In this document: positions 1 through 6,032 of the stretch, in pieces
How the letters are laid out: every line of letters begins with the position of its first letter
Numbering within the stretch: position 1 is the first letter of the stretch
Origin: Candidatus Zixiibacteriota bacterium
GTDB taxonomy: Bacteria > Zixibacteria > MSB-5A5 > SM1-73
NCBI GenBank assembly: GCA_022866585.1
Contig: JALHUP010000322.1
Span: forward strand, 1-7,917
DNA: 7,917 nt
Direction: 5' to 3'
Notes under the pieces: model-generated
Seen by the model: the letters and a program-made list of their open reading frames with translations, nothing else
The model's database searches: none
What the model was told of the DNA's origin: nothing
Position numbers and translations under genes: made by a program

Positions 1-2
1 CC

Positions 3-689
3 ATTTGTGCTACACCTCACATATTAGATGGGGTTTCTTCGTCGTTGGAAGAACAAATAAACCGTTCTTTCACGCTTTTGCGATCCCAGTTAGTGAAAAG
101 GAAAATGGCGACAAGACTGGTTTTTGGATCAGAAATCTATATACGTCACGATATAGAGTCTCTTCGAAACTTCAGCTTTTTCAGTCTTAATCAAACCAAT
201 AAATATCTTCTGGTGGAACTCCCAATGGGAGGTCTGCCTTCTGGAGTAGATCAACTAATCCACCGTCTGCAATTAGAAGGTTTAACCTGCATAATCGCCC
301 ATCCAGAAAGATGTCTTATTCGAAAAGATCCACTATCAGAGATCAATAATATGGTGAACAAAGGAGCTTTAATACAGATCAATGCGGGAAGCATTTTGGG
401 GCATTTCGGTAAAGAGGCCAGAAAAACGGCGGAAAGTCTGCTTGAGTATAATCTGGTTCACTTCATGGCAAGCGATGCGCATAACACTTCTTCCGCTTCT
501 ATTACCGTGTTGTCCCAAGCTTTAGAAAAACTTTGTCAACTGGTGGGGAAGATTAAAACAGAGGAGTTGGTAATACACAACCCTTCAAAAGTGCTGGAGG
601 GAAAAAGTCTATGGAGCCATGAAAAGGATACGAGCGTAGGAGAGAAACCGAGTTTAGAGGAAAGAGGCTTATCCGAAATCTCACAATGA
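3..689 (+). CDS. cpsB: PHP-domain tyrosine-protein phosphatase, CpsB/YwqE family (5' end outside window)
   Basis: The reading frame is open from base 3, so the gene starts upstream; the TTG at 45 is not a real start, because conserved sequence (ICATPHILDG) precedes it. The 228 visible residues carry most PHP metal-site motifs of the CpsB/CapC/YwqE family: ATPH (visible residues 3-6), GSE (42-44), AHPER (99-103), NAGS (127-130) and SDAH (157-160). Missing is the N-terminal HxH metal-binding motif and roughly 40 residues, judged from usual family length near 250. These manganese-dependent cytoplasmic enzymes remove phosphate from the tyrosine cluster of BY-kinases, and such a kinase is encoded two genes downstream. 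The last 25 or so residues are a polar, charged tail beyond the PHP fold. A 30-base gap separates the stop from the next gene, so one transcript is likely. Family assignment is secure; the kinase as substrate is inferred from context. Confidence 0.93.
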   Translation: MCATPHILDGVSSSLEEQINRSFTLLRSQLVKRKMATRLVFGSEIYIRHDIESLRNFSFFSLNQTNKYLLVELPMGGLPSGVDQLIHRLQLEGLTCIIAHPERCLIRKDPLSEINNMVNKGALIQINAGSILGHFGKEARKTAESLLEYNLVHFMASDAHNTSSASITVLSQALEKLCQLVGKIKTEELVIHNPSKVLEGKSLWSHEKDTSVGEKPSLEERGLSEISQ

Positions 690-706
690 ATTCGAACACT
701 AAAAAC

Positions 707-713
707 AGGGAGG
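707..713 (+). promoter_or_regulatory. Ribosome binding site of the SLBB gene
   Basis: AGGGAGG lies six bases before the ATG at 720. It is a strong Shine-Dalgarno match and supports this start over the nearby downstream ATG codons. Confidence 0.75.
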
Positions 714-719
714 TATGTA

Positions 720-1220
720 ATGAAAAGAGTAAAGAGCTTTTTTTCAATGGGACTGACCTTTTATATGATGTTCTTCCAGTTAGCGGGAATATCAAAAGCT
801 CAGAGTCAGGCTGACTCAACTTCTCAGAGGTATAAAGTCGCTTCTCAATATTATCTGGAAAAGGGGATGGAGAACAAATTGATGATGAGCGTTAACGTGT
901 GGGGGGCGGTGGAGAAGCCTGGCGCTCAGTATGTACCCGATGGATCTGATTTAATCAGCGTCCTCTCTGCGGCTGGCGGTCCCGTGGCAGGTGCAAAACT
1001 ATCGCAGGTTAGACTAGTTCGGAACTTCGACGGTGAAAAATTCAACTTAGTCATCGACGTGAACCGTTGTCTGAAAAAAGGAGAGATGGGAAAAGTACCT
1101 GAGATCAAACCGGGGGATACCGTCATAGTTCCCAAGTCCAGAGCTTCTTTTGGCAAATTTATAACCGTGATCTACAACGCAGCCGTTATTGCCAGCGTGG
1201 TAAAGCTGATGACGGATTGA
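720..1220 (+). CDS. SLBB-domain polysaccharide export protein, short form without the Poly_export domain
   Basis: A 166-residue secreted protein. Residues 1-27 form a signal peptide: basic start MKRVK, a hydrophobic core, and an AxA-like end (SKA-Q). There is no lipobox cysteine. Residues 57-103 match the start of an SLBB (soluble-ligand-binding beta-grasp) domain, with VNVWGAVEKPGAQYV followed by the helix LISVLSAAGGP. The segment PEIKPGDTVIVPKS (127-140) is the usual SLBB ending. Residues 146-163 are hydrophobic and could be a C-terminal membrane anchor. Wza/BexD-type channels have a Poly_export (PES) domain before their SLBB repeats. That domain is absent here, so this is probably an accessory periplasmic partner rather than the channel itself. 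It sits between phosphatase and kinase, with 30- and 38-base gaps, consistent with co-transcription. The SLBB call is firm; the accessory role is inferred. Confidence 0.85.
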   Translation: MKRVKSFFSMGLTFYMMFFQLAGISKAQSQADSTSQRYKVASQYYLEKGMENKLMMSVNVWGAVEKPGAQYVPDGSDLISVLSAAGGPVAGAKLSQVRLVRNFDGEKFNLVIDVNRCLKKGEMGKVPEIKPGDTVIVPKSRASFGKFITVIYNAAVIASVVKLMTD

Positions 1221-1245
1221 AGAAGATCATTCTCACCCTAAAACT

Positions 1246-1252
1246 AAAGGAG
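1246..1252 (+). promoter_or_regulatory. Ribosome binding site that fixes the kinase start at 1259
   Basis: AAAGGAG is followed by a six-base spacer and ATG at 1259. The frame can be extended upstream to a TTG at 1217 overlapping the previous stop. The 14 extra residues (MKKIILTLKL...) have no good Shine-Dalgarno at that TTG and precede the usual family N-terminus, so 1259 is preferred. Confidence 0.75.
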
Positions 1253-1258
1253 ACAGAA

Positions 1259-3550
1259 ATGTCCAAGACAGAAGAAAAACAAGCTACCTTGAATGACTAT
1301 TTGAGGATCTTAATACGAAGAAAATGGCTTATCCTCCTTTGCTTTTTCTGTCTCGCGGGATCAGCTACTGCTTTCTCGTTTTTGGTCACCCCGATCTATC
1401 AAGCGCGCGCCACCATAATGATACAAAAGGAAGGTAAGATGGAGGATCAGATTTTTTCCATCTCCTCCATGATGCAGTCGGACACCAGAATCAAAAACCA
1501 AGTGGAGATTCTCAAAAGCCGTACCCTGGCACAGGCAGTGGTGGAGGCGACATTAGACTCTCCTCAAAAGAAAGCATTCAGGAACATGGCTAAAACCAAA
1601 CCGACGTTTTCACCATCCAAAGATCAGTTGATCCGGGTGATACAGGATAATCTGAGCGCCACTCCTATTCGGGAAACAGACATAATCGAGGTGAAGATGA
1701 CTGCACCAGATCCACAATTGGTTGCATTTCTGGCTAATACAGTCGCCTCTGAATACTACAAGCAAAGCCTTCAATTCAGTCGAGGCGAGATATCAGAGGT
1801 GCGTCAGTTTTTGCAGAACCAGCTGGGCATCGTTCAGGACAGTTTAAATCAATCGGAGGAAGAGCTGAAAAACTATATGGAAAGCCATGATGTTTCCGCC
1901 CTCCCGGATGAGACCAAGGAATTGGTTAAGCAATTGGCTGAGTTCGAGTCTCAATTCAACGGAACCAAAATCGAGTTAGAATCCAACGAAAAAAGGCTGG
2001 CTTACATGAAAAGACAATTGGATGAAAGGAAAGGTCAGCTTTTAGACGAGATCACCCAAATTTCTACTCCGGTTATTCAGAACTTGAGAAATGAGATGGC
2101 AGAGTTGGAAGCCATGCGGGCTGAATACGTCTCCCAAGGAGTGGATGAGACACATCCCAAGATGCAGCAGATTCTGAATCGGATCAAAGAGACTAAAAAC
2201 AAATTGATCGCTGAAACCACTCAACTGGTCTCCAGCAATCTCACCGTGAAGGACCCTTTGGCATACTCTCAAGATCTGCTATGCAATATTTTGAACTTAG
2301 AGATCGAGATTCAGTCGCTTACTGCCAAGGCAGAAGGTTTACAGAGGATAGTCAATCGATATTCTGCTAAGATGAATCAACTTCCTGACAAAAGCTTGAG
2401 ATTAGCCCGCCTGGAGAGGTCCACCAAAGTGGGGGAAAATATCTATTTGATGCTTAAGGAAAAATACGAAGAGGCTCGGATCAAAGAGGCGGGACAGATA
2501 GGAAATGTGAGGATAATTGACCAAGCTGTCGCACCAGATTCTCCCATCAAGCCAAAAAAGAAGTTGAATGTTCTTCTGGGAGTCTTGTTTGGTCTTCTCC
2601 TGGGGGGAGGGTTGGCTCTCGTCTTAGAATCGTTGGATACATCGCTTAAAAGCATCGAGGAAATTGAAAATCAGGGATTGAGCGTTTTGGGGCACATACC
2701 TAAAATCAGAAGGACCAAAAGGATTAAAAAGTCCGAGAAGGAACAAACCCAGGTGCAAGACAAGGAAGCGGGGAAGATCGCATCCAATTTGATTACCCAT
2801 TTTGCCCCCAAATCTCCAGTGTCCGAGGCTTATCGCACCTTTAGAACTAACATCCAGTTTACAAACTTAGACTCTCCTCCTCAGACCATATTGGTTACCA
2901 GTCCGGGACCAGGGGAGGGAAAATCAACCACCGTGGCTAATCTGGCCATAACATTCTCTCAAATGGGAACAAAAACCCTGCTTTTGGATACTGATTTTCG
3001 CCGTCCCATCCTTCACTCCATATTTGGTCTGGAAAAAGAAATCGGAATCACCAATTATCTGGTAGGGAAAGCGCCTTTGGAAATGGTCATAAAGAAGACC
3101 CAGATCCCTAATTTGGATATAGTCACCTGCGGAGTGATCCCTCCCAACCCTTCAGAGCTTTTGGCTTCAGAAAAGATGAAAAGCTTTTTAGAGCAATTGA
3201 AGGCTGAATATCAAATGATCCTTTTTGACTCACCTCCGGTAATAGCGGTTACGGATGCGGCTGTTTTGTCCCTTCTTTTGGACGGGGTGGTTTTGGTCGC
3301 TTGTGCCAGGCAAACCTCCCGGGAGGCTTTGGCTAGGGCCAAAACCCTTTTGGAAAATGTGAAAGCCAAGATGCTGGGAGTGGTATTGAACAAGGTGGAA
3401 GCCAAAAGCACGTATGGTTCCTATTATTACTACTATTATTATCATTACTATGGAGATAGAGAAGAGACCAAAAAATTGAAAAGAAGGGTGAAGAGGTCAG
3501 CTAAAACGGTGGAACCAATAAGCGAGTGGCAACCTGTACAACCCATATAG
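1259..3550 (+). CDS. wzc: Wzc-type polysaccharide co-polymerase fused to BY-family tyrosine kinase
   Basis: A 763-residue inner-membrane protein controlling polymer chain length and export. Order from the ATG: cytoplasmic start; Wzz domain with TM1 at about 22-43; a long periplasmic part rich in heptad-like helices (about 170-410), including a GNVR-like stretch and the common HPKM motif near residue 299; a proline-rich segment (DSPIKPKKK, 427-435); TM2 at about 437-457; and a cytoplasmic kinase domain. The kinase has the SEAYRTFRTN signature (522-531), Walker A GPGEGKST (550-557, Lys555), Walker A' LLLDTDFRRP (574-583) and Walker B ILFDSPP (654-660, Asp657). A tyrosine cluster at 719-731 is the autophosphorylation region. 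Unusually, a basic tail of about 32 residues follows it. The protein is full-length for the family (about 700-800). The upstream PHP phosphatase is its likely antagonist. All catalytic motifs look intact. Confidence 0.95.
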   Translation: MSKTEEKQATLNDYLRILIRRKWLILLCFFCLAGSATAFSFLVTPIYQARATIMIQKEGKMEDQIFSISSMMQSDTRIKNQVEILKSRTLAQAVVEATLDSPQKKAFRNMAKTKPTFSPSKDQLIRVIQDNLSATPIRETDIIEVKMTAPDPQLVAFLANTVASEYYKQSLQFSRGEISEVRQFLQNQLGIVQDSLNQSEEELKNYMESHDVSALPDETKELVKQLAEFESQFNGTKIELESNEKRLAYMKRQLDERKGQLLDEITQISTPVIQNLRNEMAELEAMRAEYVSQGVDETHPKMQQILNRIKETKNKLIAETTQLVSSNLTVKDPLAYSQDLLCNILNLEIEIQSLTAKAEGLQRIVNRYSAKMNQLPDKSLRLARLERSTKVGENIYLMLKEKYEEARIKEAGQIGNVRIIDQAVAPDSPIKPKKKLNVLLGVLFGLLLGGGLALVLESLDTSLKSIEEIENQGLSVLGHIPKIRRTKRIKKSEKEQTQVQDKEAGKIASNLITHFAPKSPVSEAYRTFRTNIQFTNLDSPPQTILVTSPGPGEGKSTTVANLAITFSQMGTKTLLLDTDFRRPILHSIFGLEKEIGITNYLVGKAPLEMVIKKTQIPNLDIVTCGVIPPNPSELLASEKMKSFLEQLKAEYQMILFDSPPVIAVTDAAVLSLLLDGVVLVACARQTSREALARAKTLLENVKAKMLGVVLNKVEAKSTYGSYYYYYYYHYYGDREETKKLKRRVKRSAKTVEPISEWQPVQPI
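3413..3451 (+). repeat. TAT/TAC codon run encoding the tyrosine cluster
   Basis: Thirteen codons give Y-G-S, seven Y, then H-Y-Y, making ten tyrosines. At DNA level it is a near-pure TAT/TAC trinucleotide tract interrupted by one CAT. BY-kinases carry such clusters at the C-terminus. The tract is the sort of repeat that can gain or lose whole codons by slippage without breaking the frame; that is inference. Confidence 0.8.
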
Positions 3551-3573
3551 GATAAAGATCGTCCTCAATCTCC

Positions 3574-3664
3574 AAGGGGGGTAAAAACCGTGAAGAGGAT
3601 AATTCTGGTGGGGGGTGCCAGACTCGATTTTTTTGAACGCTCTTTGTTTTCAGTTAACTCATAA
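3574..3664 (+). pseudogene. Possible gene remnant: strong RBS plus 24-codon ORF
   Basis: AAGGGGGG (3574-3581) sits eight bases before a GTG at 3590. The ORF reads MKRIILVGGARLDFF and ends at TAA 3662-3664 after 24 codons. The RBS and the hydrophobic-glycine opening resemble the start of an ordinary enzyme gene (many Rossmann-type proteins begin MKKIILVGG), but the frame stops at once. I read it as the surviving 5' end of a gene lost from this junction. It could equally be a chance ORF or a small peptide. No function is assigned. Confidence 0.35.
3604..3634 (+). terminator. Weak terminator-like hairpin with T-run after the kinase gene
   Basis: TCTGG (3604-3608) and CCAGA (3618-3622) can pair around a nine-base G-rich loop, and seven T's follow at 3628-3634. 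The stem is only five pairs and is separated from the T-run by five bases, so it is a poor rho-independent terminator. It lies 50-80 bases after the kinase stop, where partial termination between export and variable modules would make sense. Confidence 0.22.
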
Positions 3665-3731
3665 ATCAACCAGTCTTGTTCTCATTATAGTTACCCATGA
3701 AGAAAGAGAGGGGGTAGCTTAAAAAGGTCAC

Positions 3732-3794
3732 ATGGAGTTGAGACTTTTACCCAAAAAAGTCTGGTCGTCGGGAGTCCGATCGATAAGAGACTGA
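3732..3794 (+). other. 20-codon ORF just before the first 17-base repeat; possible remnant or leader peptide
   Basis: ATG at 3732 begins MELRLLPKKVW and the frame ends with Asp-TGA at 3789-3794, inside repeat copy 1. AAAAAGG lies four bases before the ATG, which is close for an RBS. The stop sits 12 bases before the methyltransferase ATG, so translational coupling is possible. Its length (20 codons), an early Leu-Arg-Leu and the Asp-stop ending match the short ORF at 4569-4631. No family is recognised. Confidence 0.3.
3741..3762. repeat. Perfect 8-base inverted repeat (hairpin)
   Basis: AGACTTTT (3741-3748) and AAAAGTCT (3755-3762) are exact complements around a six-base loop, ACCCAA. No T-run follows, so it is not a standard terminator. 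It lies within the short ORF ahead of the AT-rich methyltransferase and could form RNA structure in that leader. Confidence 0.55.
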
Positions 3795-3805
3795 AAGGAA
3801 AACCT
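3789..3805 (+). repeat. 17-base direct repeat, copy 1 (stop plus RBS module)
   Basis: GACTGAAAGGAAAACCT. It contains a TGA closing the short ORF at 3732, then AAAGGA seven bases before the methyltransferase ATG at 3807. Identical to copy 3 (4626-4642) and one mismatch from copy 2 (4551-4567). Confidence 0.85.
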
Positions 3806-3806
3806 T

Positions 3807-4556
3807 ATGTCTTTAGTAAAACTCAAGCAAGATTGGGAACAACTTGGGCATATAGATCCATATTACGCCATTCTATCAGATCCAAAGCTAAAATATGGCA
3901 AATGGGATATTAATGAATTGTTTAAAACAGGGTATTGTGAAATAGAAGAAGTTCTCCAACATGCTGTAAAACTAGGATATCCTTCAGGACGAGAATTAGC
4001 CCTGGATTTTGGTTGTGGTGTTGGAAGGTGTACGCGTGCATTATCAAAGTATTTCAAGCAATGCTATGGTATAGATGTTGCTCAAAATATGATTGTTAGA
4101 GCTAAAGAACTAAATGGGTCCATTTCAAACTGTGAGTTTATTGTAAATTGTGAAGTACATCTACGAATATTTCCTGATAATTATTTTGATATGATTTACA
4201 CAAATATAGTTCTTCAGCATTTATCTAATAAATCCATGATCAAATCTTACATTTGCGAGTTCATACGTGTGCTAAAAGAAAGTGGACTACTAGTTTTTCA
4301 GTTACCAAGTTACATTCCGTTGAGACGAAGATTTCAAATACGTCCAAGACTTTATTCATTAATGCGGATGCTTCATTTTAATGAGAGATTTGCTTACCAA
4401 AGGCTAAAATTACATCCCATAAGAATGAATTTTATTCCAGCGAAGGAAGTCATTACCTTTTTAAATGAAACTGGCGCGAAGGTTTTAGAAGTTCAATCAC
4501 GTTTAATTGCCGGTCAAGCAATTCAAGATAGGATGTATTACGTTACAAAAGACTGA
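3807..4556 (+). CDS. Class I SAM-dependent methyltransferase, AT-rich, probably acquired
   Basis: A 249-residue soluble protein without membrane segments. The SAM-binding motif I is ALDFGCGVGR (residues 65-74), the acidic end of strand 2 is GID (88-90), and FDMIYTNIVLQHL (127-139) matches motif IV of the Methyltransf_11/25 group. The N-terminal stretch HIDPYYAILSDP with GKWD (about 15-34) is typical of a widespread methyltransferase group often found in surface-polysaccharide clusters. It probably methylates a sugar of the repeat unit or a related small molecule; the acceptor cannot be read from sequence. ATG 3807 has AAAGGA seven bases upstream, within a 17-base repeat, and the TGA lies in the next copy. 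Hand counts on eight lines give about 33% GC against roughly 44-50% for most flanking lines, with matching A/T-ending codons. This suggests recent transfer into the cluster. Confidence 0.88.
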   Translation: MSLVKLKQDWEQLGHIDPYYAILSDPKLKYGKWDINELFKTGYCEIEEVLQHAVKLGYPSGRELALDFGCGVGRCTRALSKYFKQCYGIDVAQNMIVRAKELNGSISNCEFIVNCEVHLRIFPDNYFDMIYTNIVLQHLSNKSMIKSYICEFIRVLKESGLLVFQLPSYIPLRRRFQIRPRLYSLMRMLHFNERFAYQRLKLHPIRMNFIPAKEVITFLNETGAKVLEVQSRLIAGQAIQDRMYYVTKD

Positions 4557-4567
4557 AAGCAAAACCT
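4551..4567 (+). repeat. 17-base direct repeat, copy 2 (one mismatch)
   Basis: GACTGAAAGCAAAACCT. It holds the methyltransferase stop (TGA 4554-4556). The single change turns the Shine-Dalgarno core AAAGGA into AAAGCA, so this copy should be the weakest initiator. It is followed by GATGAACAAGGGA, nearly the same as the sequence after copy 3. Confidence 0.85.
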
Positions 4568-4568
4568 G

Positions 4569-4631
4569 ATGAACAAGGGATTGAGACTTGTGTGGGGGAC
4601 ATTCATGTCCGGCGCTGGAGTGCTCGACTGA
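4569..4631 (+). pseudogene. 20-codon truncated duplicate of the flippase gene start
   Basis: ATG at 4569 begins MNKGLRLVWG and the frame ends Asp-TGA at 4626-4631, inside repeat copy 3. Over 30 bases (4551-4580 against 4626-4655) it matches the flippase 5' region at 27 positions, and the peptides align as MNKGLRL and MNKGKRL. The two starts are 75 bases apart. I read it as a leftover start of an earlier gene, or a partial tandem duplication, with a damaged RBS. A small expressed peptide is possible but less likely. Confidence 0.45.
4597..4610. repeat. Short inverted repeat GGACATTCATGTCC
   Basis: GGACAT and ATGTCC are exact complements separated by two bases (a five-pair stem with a TTCA loop as RNA). 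It lies between repeat copies 2 and 3, after a G-run. It could be a small hairpin or a remnant of a mobile-element end; nothing else supports either. Confidence 0.4.
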
Positions 4632-4642
4632 AAGGAAAACCT
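4626..4642 (+). repeat. 17-base direct repeat, copy 3
   Basis: GACTGAAAGGAAAACCT, identical to copy 1. It carries the stop of the 20-codon remnant (TGA 4629-4631) and the RBS AAAGGA (4631-4636) for the GTG start of the flippase at 4644. Confidence 0.85.
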
Positions 4643-4643
4643 G

Positions 4644-6032
4644 GTGAATAAGGGAAAAAGGCTGTCCACAGCTTCAGAATGCGGAGTAAAGAAATCTTTT
4701 GTTCCTGGTAGTTTTAGCCAACCGGTCAAAAAGCACGGGACCACGGTTAGGATCATCCAGAACTCCGGATCGATCTTACTTTATACCAGCGGGGTCAAAG
4801 TCTTAAAATTAGTCTCATTTCTGCTTCTGGCTCGATACTTAGGCGTTTCCCAGTTCGGCAAGTTCTCTTTGGTGTTGGCTTTTGTGGAGCTTTTCCGGGT
4901 GATGGCTGATTTTGGGGTGGACACTGCAGTTATCCGCAGGCTATCTGTTTCAGAGGAAGATCAAAGTAAGTTAGTGGGGAATACCATTTCCTTGAAACTG
5001 ATCTTAGCTACAGCATCTTATTTTCTTACTATTTTAATTGCCCTCATCCTCAGGTATCCCGCTGATCTGGTGCTACTGATTGGTTTGGCAGCTTTTGCTC
5101 TGTTTGCCTCCGCCACCGCCAACGCCTTAACCACACCCTTCCAAGCCCAATTGAGGATGAAACAGCTTATTCCTGCGAAAATATCAGGAGGGGCTTTCTT
5201 TATTATAGCTGTAGCGATTGGTATCCAGCTGGGATTATCCCTTACCGGATTTTTGGCTATCTGGGTTGGGGCTGAATTCGTTACTTTGCTTCTAACCGCC
5301 CTAATCGCCAAATCATGGTTGCCACCAAAGTTTTCCTTTAATGGGAAGAGGTTAAAGCCAATTTTTGTTGAAGCTATCCCCTTAGGAATATCGGCTATAT
5401 TGATAACTGCTTATTTCAGATTAGGAATATTGATCTTGGGGTGGATGGTTGGTTATCAGGCGGTCGGAGAGTATGCCGTAGTCTATAGAATAACAGAATC
5501 GTTTTTGATTCTGGGTGTAGCAATAGCCGGTTCTGTATATCCTATTTTTTCAAAAATTGCCAAAAGCGGCGATTTTCAAAGGTTTAAGCGGGCTTTGATA
5601 AAAGTGTATGGTGGTTCCCTTTTGTTAGGTGCCCTTTTTGCTGCCTTTGTTACCATCTTCGCTAAACAGATACTTGGTTTGATCTCTTCTCAATACCAAG
5701 GCTCCCTATCTCCTCTTATTCTATTGAGCTGGGCTTGTGTTTTCATGTTTGCCAACATGCAATCAGCCGCCTCCATTCAGGGTCTGGGTCTGTTCAAATT
5801 AGTGACTCTGATTTCTTCATTTAACCTGATACTGAACGTCTTATTAAATCTATATCTTATACCCCTTTTGGGAGCGACTGGAGTAGCTTGGGCTATTCTG
5901 CTCACCGAAGGTGTTAATATGATCATACAGCTAAGCTTAATTTCTCTTCTTTTAAGAAAAAAGATTACAGGAGATTACAAGATATCATCATTTTTAGAGT
6001 CGCTCCCGGCAGAAAGGTGTGTTACTCAATGA
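4644..6032 (+). CDS. wzx: Wzx-type oligosaccharide flippase (MOP superfamily)
   Basis: A 462-residue integral membrane protein with about 12-14 predicted helices, the first near residues 42-63. It would move the lipid-linked repeat unit across the inner membrane. The opening NSGSILLYTSGVKVLK (40-55), RYLGVSQFGKFSL (64-76) and ADFGVDTAVIRR (88-99) are typical of the polysaccharide biosynthesis/flippase family (PF01943-like). Length is near the usual 420-480. The GTG at 4644 is preferred because AAAGGA lies seven bases upstream and no other start codon occurs in frame before the conserved region. This leaves a polar N-terminal extension of about 38 residues before the normal family start, perhaps sequence captured from an older gene start. 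The stop overlaps the next gene by four bases (ATGA), so translation is probably coupled. Sugar specificity cannot be read from sequence. Confidence 0.92.
   Translation: MNKGKRLSTASECGVKKSFVPGSFSQPVKKHGTTVRIIQNSGSILLYTSGVKVLKLVSFLLLARYLGVSQFGKFSLVLAFVELFRVMADFGVDTAVIRRLSVSEEDQSKLVGNTISLKLILATASYFLTILIALILRYPADLVLLIGLAAFALFASATANALTTPFQAQLRMKQLIPAKISGGAFFIIAVAIGIQLGLSLTGFLAIWVGAEFVTLLLTALIAKSWLPPKFSFNGKRLKPIFVEAIPLGISAILITAYFRLGILILGWMVGYQAVGEYAVVYRITESFLILGVAIAGSVYPIFSKIAKSGDFQRFKRALIKVYGGSLLLGALFAAFVTIFAKQILGLISSQYQGSLSPLILLSWACVFMFANMQSAASIQGLGLFKLVTLISSFNLILNVLLNLYLIPLLGATGVAWAILLTEGVNMIIQLSLISLLLRKKITGDYKISSFLESLPAERCVTQ

Noticed and set aside
5..190. ATG ORF of 61 codons at the window start
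   Set aside because: It is out of frame with the conserved phosphatase sequence and shows no family features.
553..819. Minus-strand ORF of 88 codons across the phosphatase end and SLBB start
   Set aside because: It overlaps two well-supported plus-strand genes, has no recognisable domain and no clear RBS; it is a shadow ORF.
3632..3692. Possible promoter around TATAGT (3686-3691)
   Set aside because: No acceptable -35 box occurs 16-18 bases upstream. TTGAAC at 3633 is far too distant, so the match is not better than chance in AT-rich sequence.
3789..4642. CRISPR-like array from the 17-base repeats
   Set aside because: Spacing is irregular (762 and 75 bases), there are only three copies, and each sits at a translation start.
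3551..4643. Insertion sequence at the junction
   Set aside because: No transposase and no paired terminal inverted repeats are present. The direct repeats are much longer than a usual target duplication and double as ribosome binding sites.
5018..5311. Minus-strand ORF of 97 codons inside the flippase
   Set aside because: It lies wholly within a clear membrane-protein gene and has low-complexity Ala/Lys-rich content, as expected of an antisense frame.
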